Assembly: GCF_049800955.1 (NCBI RefSeq)
Contig: NZ_JBNAGA010000001.1
Span: 1 to 64,000 of the forward strand
DNA length: 64,000 bases
Reading direction: 5' to 3'
DNA from: JAKVBH01 sp049800955
GTDB lineage: Bacteria; Pseudomonadota; Alphaproteobacteria; Rhodobacterales; Rhodobacteraceae
The position numbers and the translations under genes are program-made. Positions 1-8,949 of this stretch are shown here, in pieces (position 1 is the first letter of the stretch; the number at the start of each line of letters is the position of its first letter). The notes beneath the pieces are model-generated. The model made no database searches, was not told where the DNA came from, and saw only the letters and a list, made by a program, of their open reading frames with translations.

Positions 1-1176
<1,176 letters not shown>

Positions 1177-1539
1177 CACCGTGGCTTGGGCGTCAGCCCA
1201 AACACGGAGGGTGGGCGGCAAGGGCTTTTCGAAGAAAAGCGCCTGAGAGCCCACACACTCGACATTCTGGGAAAACCAAAAAAGGCCGCCCCACCCGGGC
1301 GGCCTTTTCACGTATGAAACAACACCTTTGTTTGGCACGCGGCTGGCAGTGGCTTCTGGGAAAAATCGCCCAAGACCGCAGCCCCGCCCCACCCGGGAGC
1401 AACCAAAACAAAACGCGCCCTGTCCGGACGCGCTTTTACTTTCAGCGAGATGCAAACCCACAAGACAGCCCCTCCCGGCGCGGCACTTCGCTCCCTTTGT
1501 CTATCGCCGCGCGGTGTCAGCTCTCGGCGTAAACAGTGG
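1177..1539. other. Intergenic region between tuf and the decayed efflux locus
   Basis: I see no supportable gene. The region contains the tuf terminator and a second weaker hairpin near 1411-1438 (GCGCC/GGACGCGC with a following TTTT). That second hairpin could serve either convergent unit. Open frames here are short and look like chance frames in GC-rich DNA. Confidence 0.5.
1277..1310 (+). terminator. Rho-independent terminator after tuf
   Basis: A GC-rich inverted repeat (AAAGGCCGCC pairing with GGGCGGCCTTT around a CCACCC loop) ends in a T-run. It lies about 100 bases after the tuf stop. A shorter repeat, TTGGGC-gtca-GCCCAA at 1186-1201, sits between the stop and this site. Confidence 0.75.
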
Positions 1540-2261
1540 TTATTTCCACTCAGGCTTTTGGCAGGGCGCGACATTGCCTCGCTTCAAGAAAGTCCGGATG
1601 TTGTTCTTGATGAGCACATTCCAGATTAACCGTGACAGACCGTGAACAAAGTCCTTGCCAGGCCCATGTCCGGCGCGTTTTGCGGTGCTCATCACGACCC
1701 ACGGCGTGGCCGGTTTGAAATAGCTTTTCATCTTGGCAGGTTTGCCAGCAAGGATGGTTTGCAGCGCTTTGCGCGTCGTTGTGGCATTGTTCAACGGCGC
1801 TTTGAACTGGACGATGCCGTCGCAGTCGATGATGTAGATGGCGTTGGGCATGCTGCCGTAGGCGAGATGGGCGGCCTCTCGACGCCGTCAACCAACACCG
1901 TCCGTGGGTCGTTCAACTCAGTCTTGAGAAGCGCCGCACAGCTGCGTTTGTCTTCCAGCGTCTTGTGGGCCGGGATATCGGCCCCGGAATGGGCTTCGCG
2001 CACGTAGAGGATGGCATGCGCGCAATTGGGGAAGTTTTGCGCATTCCTTTCCATGCTGTCTTGTCGGGTCAGGAAAAGCGGGCAGGTCATGCTGCCCAGT
2101 TTCAGCACAAGACGCTCCCCTTCGAAATCCAGCAAACGCCGCGCCTGACCATCATGGGGTTCCAGATCGAAATCCGGCGCCCTGTCACCCACCTCCGGCC
2201 CGTCAGCGCTGGCGAGGTTGTACTTGTCGAGGGAGAAGGCGTCATAATTGTAGCCTGTCAT
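1540..2261 (-). pseudogene. Deiodinase/redoxin-like protein, frameshifted
   Basis: Reading from the ATG at 2261, the product has a thioredoxin-like fold: an N-terminal 'GDRAPDFDLEPHDG' strand, then LKLGSMTCPLF, which matches the active-site region of the deiodinase-like redoxin family, and 'YVREAHSGADIP'. The frame is lost near 1877-1882 after VDGVE. In the next frame the protein continues naturally as EAAHLAYGSMPNAIYIIDCDG and runs to a stop at 1540. Restoring one base at the short CCTCTC stretch would join the two parts into a protein of about 240 residues. The start overlaps the stop of the upstream RND gene (ATGA), so it was the last gene of the efflux operon. It may be a real pseudogene or a sequencing error. 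Confidence 0.7.
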
Positions 2262-4642
2262 GCGCTTGCCTCGCTGCGGTGGTTTGTGGCACGGGTCTGC
2301 GCCGAGCGCCGGAAGAACAGGCGATAAGCGGGCGGCACGAAAAAGAGCGTGAGTGGTGAGGCCAAGAGCAAGCCGCCAACCATGAGCGTCGCCATGGGTT
2401 CAAAGAGGGCCCCGCCGCCGAGGGCCACGGGCACCAGTCCCAGCACCGTCGTGAGCGACGTGAGCATCACCGGCGTCACACGTTTTTTGGCGGCGATGAC
2501 AATGGCCTCGTCGAAATCGTGGCTTTCGCGTTCGATGTCGATCTGATCGATGAGCACAATCGCGTTGTTGATGATGATGCCCATCAGGGACAGCAGGCCG
2601 AGGATTGCGAAGAACGACAGGGGCTGCCCCACAAGTGCGAACGCAAGGGGCGCGCCTGCAACGATCAGGGGGATTGTCATGGAGGTCAGCGTCACGCGGC
2701 GGGCGGAATTGAACTGGAAGGTCAGCGCGACCAGCATCACGATCAGGGCAAAGGGCACGCCAGCCGAAAGCTTGCCCATAATCTTCGCGCCCTGTTCACT
2801 CTCCCCACCGATGACGATCCGGTAGTCCGGGCCCAGGTCCAGCGCGGCCAGCGTCGGGGCCAGAATGGTCTCGACCTGTGCGGCGCCGAGGGTCTCGCTC
2901 CTGCCGGAAATCGTGATCATGCGTTCCTGATGTTCACGCCGGATCTGGGCGTATTCGAGGGTTGGCCTGAAGTTCGCCACCTGATTGAGAGAGATCGGGC
3001 CAGCGCTGGTGGGCACCGAGAGGTTCGCGAGGTCTTCCAGACTGTCGCGGAAGCTGCCCTCGGCACGCGCCTCGATGGGGATGCCCCAGGGCAGGAGCGC
3101 GCGGGTGATGCCGCCATAACGCCGGACAATCCAGTTTTCCTTTGTGGTCTCCTGCTTGGTCGGCTTCACAAGGCGGGCGGCCAAAAAGGGCAAAACGTAC
3201 TGCGCGACCAGCCAGGATCCCGTGAGCATTGCCGCAACAACCGCCCCCATGGCATAAGCGAACTGCCCCTCTGTCCCATCAAGGATCAGCATTGGAATGA
3301 ACGCTGCAATGGTGGTCAGAGAGGCAACCGCGAGTGGTAGGAAAAACTGCCCGCAAGAGGCAATGGCCGCGTCATGGGGGGGCATCCCCCGGTTCACCTT
3401 GGTTTGAATGTCTTCGATCACTACCAATCCGTTTTCCACCAAGAGCCCGAGGGAGATGATGACGGCGGCCGCCGAGACCTGTTGAATGTCGTTCCCGAGA
3501 TTGATCATTACGAGCAGCGCGAACATCACCGTGAAGGTCACGATGCTGGCAATGATGAGCGTAGGCCGCATCCCGAGAAACACCAGCATCACACCCAGCA
3601 CCATGAAGAAGGTTTGGCCGACATTGGACAGAGCGCTGTTGATGGCGACGGTGACGTTGGTTTCCTGAAAGGTGGAGATGTTGAAAGAGATCCCGATGGG
3701 TTGCTGGCTTTCCAATTCGGTGATGCGTTTTTTCAGCACGCGGCCAAGCTGCTGGATATCCTTGTCATTGGCCATCTCGACGCTGATCATCAGCGCCGGT
3801 TGACCATTGAAGAAGACAGGCTTTTCGGGCGGATCAACGAAACCGCGCCGCACCGACAGGATGTCTTTCAGACGCACAAAGCCGCTGAGACCGGGCACCT
3901 TGGTCAGAACATCCTCGATCTCTTCAATCGTTCGGAGATCCCCGTTGGCCTCCAGCGTGATGTTGGTGCCGTCGGAGTTTAGCTCGCCTGCTGGCCGGAT
4001 GACGTTTTGCGCCTGAAGATCGCCCAGAACCCGTTCGAGCTGCACGCCAATCGCGGCGAGGCGGCGGGTGTCGATCTCCAGCCAGATACGCTCTTCCTGC
4101 TCTCCGTAAATTGACACCTTGGTGGTGCCGTCGACCGTATAGAGCCCATTGCGCAGGGCGTCTGCGGCATCGAAAATCTCGGCATAGGTGAACCGCTCCC
4201 CCATGACGGCAATGGTCGCAATGCCCACGTCTCCAAAATCCGTGTTCACCGATGGCCCGAGCGTGCCTTGAGGCAGGTCACTGGCGCTGTCACCCATCTT
4301 GTTACGAATGTCCTGGAACATCCGCACGAGCTGCTCCTCGGGGACGGCATCGTAGATATGCAGTTTGAGAACCGCGACCCCGGTCAGGATGTGCGTTTCA
4401 ATGTCTTCAACTTCACCGATCTCGCGCGCCGCACGCTCCAGGGGCACGGCGATCAGGTCCTCGACCCGCTCCGGCGCCATCCCCGGGAACTGGGCCGAAA
4501 CGATCGCTGTCCGAACCTTGATGGCCGGGTTTTCCCGCTTGGGGATGCCGAGATAGGTCAAGGAGCCCATCAACAGCAGGCCGATCATGACGAGGATCGT
4601 GAGGCGGGACTTTTCCAGTCCGAAGCGCGTCAGAAGCTCCAT
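2258..4642 (-). CDS. RND-family efflux transporter, internally truncated
   Basis: Inner-membrane proton-driven efflux pump subunit of the AcrB/RND superfamily. The N-terminal half is complete: TM1, the PN1/PC1 porter region and the TM2-TM6 bundle with 'ENGLVVIEDI' in the usual helix. The C-terminal TM8-TM12 bundle with 'INNAIVLIDQI' is also present. The product is only 794 residues, whereas family members have about 1,020-1,050. At residue ~520 (near base 3082) the sequence jumps from the start of the second half (ITRALLPWG) into the late second periplasmic region (IPIEARAEGS). About 240 residues, including TM7 and most of PN2/PC2, are missing in frame. The protein is unlikely to be a working pump. 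It follows the membrane-fusion remnant by two bases. Confidence 0.85.
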   Translation of the reverse strand: MELLTRFGLEKSRLTILVMIGLLLMGSLTYLGIPKRENPAIKVRTAIVSAQFPGMAPERVEDLIAVPLERAAREIGEVEDIETHILTGVAVLKLHIYDAVPEEQLVRMFQDIRNKMGDSASDLPQGTLGPSVNTDFGDVGIATIAVMGERFTYAEIFDAADALRNGLYTVDGTTKVSIYGEQEERIWLEIDTRRLAAIGVQLERVLGDLQAQNVIRPAGELNSDGTNITLEANGDLRTIEEIEDVLTKVPGLSGFVRLKDILSVRRGFVDPPEKPVFFNGQPALMISVEMANDKDIQQLGRVLKKRITELESQQPIGISFNISTFQETNVTVAINSALSNVGQTFFMVLGVMLVFLGMRPTLIIASIVTFTVMFALLVMINLGNDIQQVSAAAVIISLGLLVENGLVVIEDIQTKVNRGMPPHDAAIASCGQFFLPLAVASLTTIAAFIPMLILDGTEGQFAYAMGAVVAAMLTGSWLVAQYVLPFLAARLVKPTKQETTKENWIVRRYGGITRALLPWGIPIEARAEGSFRDSLEDLANLSVPTSAGPISLNQVANFRPTLEYAQIRREHQERMITISGRSETLGAAQVETILAPTLAALDLGPDYRIVIGGESEQGAKIMGKLSAGVPFALIVMLVALTFQFNSARRVTLTSMTIPLIVAGAPLAFALVGQPLSFFAILGLLSLMGIIINNAIVLIDQIDIERESHDFDEAIVIAAKKRVTPVMLTSLTTVLGLVPVALGGGALFEPMATLMVGGLLLASPLTLFFVPPAYRLFFRRSAQTRATNHRSEASA

Positions 4643-4644
4643 CT

Positions 4645-5015
4645 CTATTGGCCATCGCTGAGGAGATTGACTTGCATGCCATCGCGCAGGAACGACACTC
4701 CGGCGGAGGCAATGCGATCCCCGACGTCTAATCCATCAACCAAGATCACAGCGTTTTCACGCACACCCGCGATGCTCGCTTCACGCGCTGACCAACCTCC
4801 AGCGGGACGGCATTGAGTTTGCCCGCCACTTCGAAAGACAGCGTGTTGAGCGACGTTCGCTCAAGAACAGCGGGAAACCTTCGGACGGTCGTGCGCTCGA
4901 TGTCTGCTATCAGATGCGTTTTCAAGCCACGGACGGGGGGATCGACTGCTTGGTCCTCTTCCTGACACCCCGCAAGAGCCGCAACCAATGCCAAGGTGGG
5001 AAAGGTCCGCATCAT
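4645..5015 (-). pseudogene. Membrane-fusion (periplasmic adaptor) lipoprotein, remnant
   Basis: The first ~84 residues are a typical RND adaptor N-terminus: a lipoprotein signal (LVAALAGC), then 'TVRRFPAVLERTSLNTLSFEVAGKLNAV' and the start of the biotinyl-lipoyl-like motif (LEVGQRVKR). Near base 4785 the sequence jumps out of frame into the C-terminal tail of the same family, REASIAGVRENAVILVDG...VNLLSDGQ, which ends at a stop at 4645-4647. Adaptors are usually about 350 residues, so roughly 220 are missing, and translation from the N-terminal frame stops early at about 4746. The gene lies directly upstream of the RND gene and downstream of the TetR operator array. Confidence 0.8.
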
Positions 5016-5082
5016 GTCTCATCCCTTCCTGAAGCGCAGCATGTGCCGGGCCTCGTGTGCAGCCCATGGCCATGAAGCAGAA

Positions 5083-5134
5083 TGACCGATTGGTCTATAA
5101 CTGACCAATTAGTCAATATTTGACCTCTCGGTCA
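5083..5134. promoter_or_regulatory. Array of three TetR-type operator palindromes
   Basis: Three inverted repeats occur in a row: TGACC-GATT-GGTC (from 5083), TGACC-AATT-AGTCA (5102-5115) and TGACC-TCTC-GGTCA (5121-5134). Their centres are at 5089.5, 5108.5 and 5127.5, exactly 19 bp apart. They lie between the divergent efflux operon (ATG 5015) and the TetR-type gene (about 5208), the expected place for an autoregulated operator. The consensus TGACCnnnnGGTCA fits a dimeric regulator binding repeatedly on nearly the same face of the helix. Confidence 0.75.
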
Positions 5135-5207
5135 TTCAGGGCCAAGTCGTTTGAAATGCTCAGGATGAACACAGTCATTGACGCTCTTTCGGAAAAGGAC
5201 CTGTCTC

Positions 5208-5716
5208 TTGGGCCGCTCTGACACGGACACCAAACCTCTTTCGCGGTCCCAGCGTCGGCGGCGCGATGATATCGTGCAGGCGGCTGTGAAGATTTTTGAT
5301 CGTGACGGGTTTGAGGCAGCCAAGATGGAGGATATTGCGCGCGAGGCCGAGGTCGCGAAGGGCACGCTCTATCTCTATTTTGACACGAAGAATGACCTGC
5401 TCGAAGCCGTCATATTCATGGCGATCATGCCCACGCTGCAACAGATGGGTCAGGCGGCCGCAGAAAGTACGGGGACCGCGCGCGAACTACTATCGCAACA
5501 GATGCTCATCGCAGCCAAACGCATGGCGTCGCAACTGGCTAGTTTCGTCCGGAAATCGCGCACATTGATCCGCTCGTCCTCGTCGGGGCCCATGTCTACA
5601 CAGCCGTTTGGCGCATTCTGTTCGACGATTTGCAAGAGCTCGATATCGAGACGCTGGTCGAGGACCATCTGGAATTGATGCTCCACGGGCTTCTGACGAG
5701 ACCTCACGAGCGATGA
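5208..5716 (+). pseudogene. TetR/AcrR-family regulator, frameshifted with internal deletion
   Basis: The N-terminal ~110 residues are a classic TetR DNA-binding domain ('RRRDDIVQAAVKIFDRDGFEAAKMEDIA' followed by the recognition helix VAKGTLYLYF). Near 5540-5548 the frame is lost after MASQLAS. A different frame then gives a natural TetR C-terminus (FRPEIAHIDPLVLVGAHVY through LMLHGLLTRPHER) and stops at 5714-5716. The combined length is short of the usual ~200 residues, so some 30-50 residues of the ligand-binding domain are missing. The proposed start is TTG at 5208, with AAGGAC upstream; a TTG at 5178 is an alternative. It would have repressed the divergent efflux operon through the adjacent palindromes. 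Confidence 0.75.
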
Positions 5717-6067
5717 AGATTGCGCAGGTCCCGCTTGAGGAAGGCAAACGCAGCACTGGGAGATAAAACCATGTGCTTGCGATGCAAAACTTGTCGCAAG
5801 CCTGAGTGTATAGCGTGCGAACCTCCGCCATGAGACGGAGAACGTCAGGGGTTTGTCCGATCCCTGATCTTGAGCGGATCACCGGGCTGTTTTTGCAGAC
5901 GCGGCAAAGCAATGCTGATGGCCGAGGTGGTTCTGGTGCGCTGGGTTGCCGCAAAGGCGCGGGAGGCGTCGATGCAGTTTTGACTGGAACGCGAGCGGTC
6001 CCGTCTCAAGCGCGGCGCGGGCCCCTCCGAAAGCGGACCCGCGCCAGGTTTTGGAGATCGCCAGGTC
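5717..6067. other. Intergenic region between TetR remnant and malyl-CoA lyase
   Basis: No convincing gene. A strong hairpin (GGCGCGGG at 6014-6021 pairing with CCCGCGCC at 6038-6045) lies just past the 3' end of the minus-strand malyl-CoA lyase gene. It could act as its terminator although no long T-run follows. Confidence 0.45.
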
Positions 6068-7045
6068 TCATCCGGCCGCGATTTGCTTGGCCTTCATCAC
6101 CAGGTTTTCAGCTTGGCGAATAGAGGCGTAATCAATCAATCGCCCGTCCAGCGATACCGCGCCCTTTCCTGCGGCTTCGGCTTCTGCCATGGCTTCGAGG
6201 ATCCGGTTCGCCTTTGTGACTTCTGCTTCAGACGGGCTCATCACTTCGTTGGCCAGGGCGATTTGGCTGGGGTGGATGGCCCACTTTCCCTCGCAACCCA
6301 GCACAGCCGCGCGGTACGCCGCGGCCTTATACCCCTCAGGATCGGAAAAATCGCCAAATGGCCCGTCGATTGGGCGCAGGCCATTTGCGCGCGCAGCGAC
6401 AACCATGTTTGCTATCGCGGAGTGCCACATATCGCCCCAATGCACCGCGCGTGTGCCGTCTTCTGCGGGGTCAGTCAAAACCGAGTAGTTTTCATTCACG
6501 CCACCGATAACAGTCGTACGCGCGCGCATACTTGCGGCGTAATCTGCGACTCCGAAATGCAGGCTTTCGTTTCGCTTGGATGCGGCGGCGATTTCGTTGA
6601 CGTTTTGCATGCCCAAAGCCGTCTCGATGATGTGCTCGAAACCGATACGTTTGGAGTAGCCTTTTGCGTCCTCAATCTGGGTCACCATCATGTCCACGGC
6701 ATAGACGTCTGCGGCGGTGCCGACCTTGGGGATCATGATCAAGTCGAGGCGCTCCCCGGCTTGCTCAACCACGTCCACAACATCGCGATACATGTAATGT
6801 GTGTCCAACCCGTTGATGCGAATCGACATCGATTTGTTGCCCCAATCGATTTCGTTCAGGCCCTTGATGATGTTCTTGCGCGCCTGTTCTTTTTCGTCGG
6901 GGGCAACTGCGTCCTCAAGATCAAGGAAGATCACGTCAACATCAGATTGCGCAGCCTTTTCAAACATTTGAGGCTGACTGCCGGGGACGGCCAATTCTGA
7001 TCTGTTCAGGCGTGCGGTGGCTTGGTCGATGGGTTGGAAACTCAT
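6068..7045 (-). CDS. mcl1: L-malyl-CoA/beta-methylmalyl-CoA lyase
   Basis: A CitE-like lyase that cleaves malyl-CoA to acetyl-CoA and glyoxylate. In the ethylmalonyl-CoA pathway the same enzyme type also handles beta-methylmalyl-CoA. The 325 residues match the family's length. They begin with 'RLNRSELAVPGSQPQMFEKAA' and include the acidic metal-binding stretch FLDLEDAVAPDEK, 'IRINGLDTHYMYRD' and the C-terminal 'GKWAIHPSQI' motif typical of Mcl1. It is transcribed away from the serine-cycle operon that begins at 7696, which needs exactly this cleavage step. A palindrome (7088-7112) lies 43 bases upstream of its ATG. A CitE-like protein of other function is less likely given the context. Confidence 0.92.
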   Translation of the reverse strand: MSFQPIDQATARLNRSELAVPGSQPQMFEKAAQSDVDVIFLDLEDAVAPDEKEQARKNIIKGLNEIDWGNKSMSIRINGLDTHYMYRDVVDVVEQAGERLDLIMIPKVGTAADVYAVDMMVTQIEDAKGYSKRIGFEHIIETALGMQNVNEIAAASKRNESLHFGVADYAASMRARTTVIGGVNENYSVLTDPAEDGTRAVHWGDMWHSAIANMVVAARANGLRPIDGPFGDFSDPEGYKAAAYRAAVLGCEGKWAIHPSQIALANEVMSPSEAEVTKANRILEAMAEAEAAGKGAVSLDGRLIDYASIRQAENLVMKAKQIAAG

Positions 7046-7087
7046 TTTCGATCATCCTTGAGGTTGCATAACGAAGGTGGGGGCTAC

Positions 7088-7112
7088 ACAGGAAGGAAAA
7101 ATATTTTCCTGT
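7088..7112. promoter_or_regulatory. Palindrome upstream of mcl1
   Basis: ACAGGAA (7088-7094) and TTCCTGT (7106-7112) are separated by 11 bases, and an inner repeat AGGAAAA-ata-TTTTCCT spans 7094-7110. A related palindrome precedes the divergent operon at 7661-7679, suggesting one regulator acts on both sides. Confidence 0.5.
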
Positions 7113-7660
7113 CAAGAATATCTTTTTCCGAGATCTGATCCTTGGATCTCAGGGGTCATCCGTCTTGTGCGCGCTGATCCGGGCCAGAAGCAAGATCACC
7201 AAAGCCCGGGATTGGCTGTTCACCGAGAGCTTCCCGCAAAGAGGGCGAGCAACCCGTGGACCGATCCGTTTTGCGCCGCGAATTCAATTGCCCTGTGGCT
7301 AGCGTCTGGCAGGCTTCGTGGACTGGTCGGTTGCCAGAGGTCAAAACGCGCGCAGTGCTTGGCTCGTCATACAAGACGTTGACCCGCGCCCGGTTCTCAG
7401 GGTTGGGCAGGTTCCAGTTGGGGCCTTCGATCAGAGTCTGACCGTGCATCTTCCTGTTTGGGGCATCCTGAGCCGACGACGCAATTGCCAATCTCTTGAA
7501 ACTACGGGTCTTTAATCAAAATACTACCCATATGAATGGGGCAATTAATGGTATACCGTGGTATTTCTACCAGCATGGGTGGGATTTTACCCGTAAAAAT
7601 AGATACCCAAAAGCAGGAGTAACCTACGTTGTAGTGCTGGGCGATCACTTGTTTCATAGC

Positions 7661-7679
7661 AGGAAGAAAATTTTCCTGA
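7661..7679. promoter_or_regulatory. Palindrome upstream of the serine-cycle operon
   Basis: CAGGAA and TTCCTG arms flank GAAAATT, 17 bases before the ATG at 7696. The sequence resembles the palindrome in front of mcl1 at 7088-7112. This close to the start codon it could be an operator or a leader hairpin. Confidence 0.5.
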
Positions 7680-7695
7680 TGAGATAGGGCCTGCT

Positions 7696-8940
7696 ATGAC
7701 AAACGCTCCCTCATTCCCGCAGCTTGTAATTCCTGACACCCTCGCCGCAGGCCCCGGTCCAGGCAATACGGATGCCCGCGTTCTGGCTGCTTTCGCGGGG
7801 GCAGGTGTCGCAGACCACATGCAGCCGGACGTCTTGCGCGGCATGATTGAGTGCAAACATATGCTGCGCAGCTTCATGGGCACCGGCAACGTCCACACCT
7901 TCGGGGTTGCCGGAACTGGATGGAGCGGGCTTGATTGCATGATGTCCGCCGTCATGCCCGGTGATACGGTCGTGGCCTTCGCCAATGGCACCTTCTCCGG
8001 CATCGACGCGTTGACCTTGCGGATGAAGGCCGCGACCCGGGAGGAGCTGGCCGCAGACAGCCTGAACCCGCAGCCCGCCAGTGTCACAGTCATCGAAGTG
8101 CCGCATGGCCAATCGGTCACCGGGGAGATTGTTGAGGCGGCGCTTGCAGAACACAAGCCCAAGTGGGCCTTTATGGCGCATTGGGAAACTGGCTCCGGTT
8201 GGATCAATGATATCAAAGGTTTCTCTGATGCCTGCGTGAAACATGATGCGATGGGCCTCGTCGACGCCGTGTCCTCCCTCGGCGTCGAGGATTTCTCGAT
8301 TGATGACTTCCCCGGTGTTGTTGGCTGGGCGTCTTGCCCGCAGAAGGGGTTGCTGTGTCTGCCGCTGACCTACGCACCGGTAAGTTTTTCGGATCGCTAC
8401 ATCGAGACATTGAAAGCAAACGGCGCCTACACTTACGCCAATCACCCGATCATGGAAGCCCGTCATTGGGGAATCGTAGATGGGCAGGATGTCGAAAAGG
8501 GTGTCTATCACCGGACCCATTCCGCCTATGCGGTCAGCGCCTTTCACGAGGCTCTGCGCATCAATCTGGCGGATGGCCTGACCCAACGCGCGCAGGATTA
8601 TGTGTTTCATGAAAAGGCGTTGCGGGATGCGGTCACGACGATGGGCTGCGAAGTGACTTCAAACATGACCAGCCTTGTCGTTCTGAATTTGCCGCCTGCA
8701 TTTGCCGGTCGCGAAATGGAGTTGGTGCAGAACTGCCGGGCGTCCGGGTTCGGGATTTGGCCAACGCTGTCAGCTCCGGTTCAAGTCCGCATCGGGATCC
8801 TGAATTTGCTGACGCAAGCAGCGATCACAGAGATCGTGACCAAGTTCGCAGAGGCGATGAACGATCTGGGGGCCGAGGTCGATATCAATGCGATCACGGC
8901 GCAGCTTGAAACGCACTATCACTCCCGCATTGCGGCATAG
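7696..8940 (+). CDS. sga: Serine-glyoxylate aminotransferase
   Basis: PLP-dependent class V aminotransferase that converts serine plus glyoxylate to hydroxypyruvate plus glycine, linking the two halves of the serine cycle. The 414 residues contain the N-terminal 'GPGPGNTDARVLAAF' substrate loop, VDAVSSLGVEDF near residues 189-200 and the likely PLP lysine in SCPQKGL (Lys217). It is the first gene of a six-gene run with hydroxypyruvate reductase and serine hydroxymethyltransferase, which use its product and substrate. The start ATG has AGGGCC a few bases upstream. Confidence 0.93.
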   Translation: MTNAPSFPQLVIPDTLAAGPGPGNTDARVLAAFAGAGVADHMQPDVLRGMIECKHMLRSFMGTGNVHTFGVAGTGWSGLDCMMSAVMPGDTVVAFANGTFSGIDALTLRMKAATREELAADSLNPQPASVTVIEVPHGQSVTGEIVEAALAEHKPKWAFMAHWETGSGWINDIKGFSDACVKHDAMGLVDAVSSLGVEDFSIDDFPGVVGWASCPQKGLLCLPLTYAPVSFSDRYIETLKANGAYTYANHPIMEARHWGIVDGQDVEKGVYHRTHSAYAVSAFHEALRINLADGLTQRAQDYVFHEKALRDAVTTMGCEVTSNMTSLVVLNLPPAFAGREMELVQNCRASGFGIWPTLSAPVQVRIGILNLLTQAAITEIVTKFAEAMNDLGAEVDINAITAQLETHYHSRIAA

Positions 8941-8949
8941 GAGGCGACA

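Larger units (their letters stand above)
7046..7695. other. Divergent regulatory region of the serine-cycle cluster
   Basis: This 650-base spacer separates mcl1 from the aminotransferase operon. Its right part (7500-7690) is clearly AT-richer than its surroundings and contains CCCAT-atga-ATGGG (7527-7540), GGTATACC (7550-7557) and a CAGGAA/TTCCTG palindrome. The left part holds a 111-codon minus-strand frame (7156-7491) that I do not recognise and do not call as a gene. The layout fits divergent, co-regulated promoters. Confidence 0.55.

Noticed and set aside
5490..5954. Minus-strand frame overlapping the TetR remnant
   Set aside because: It is antisense to a recognisable regulator and is Arg/Cys/Pro-rich without motifs.
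7156..7491. 111-codon minus-strand frame in the mcl1-sga spacer
   Set aside because: The N-terminal part looks vaguely protein-like, but there is no family match, no good ribosome-binding site, and the second half is biased. It could be a remnant; not enough to call.
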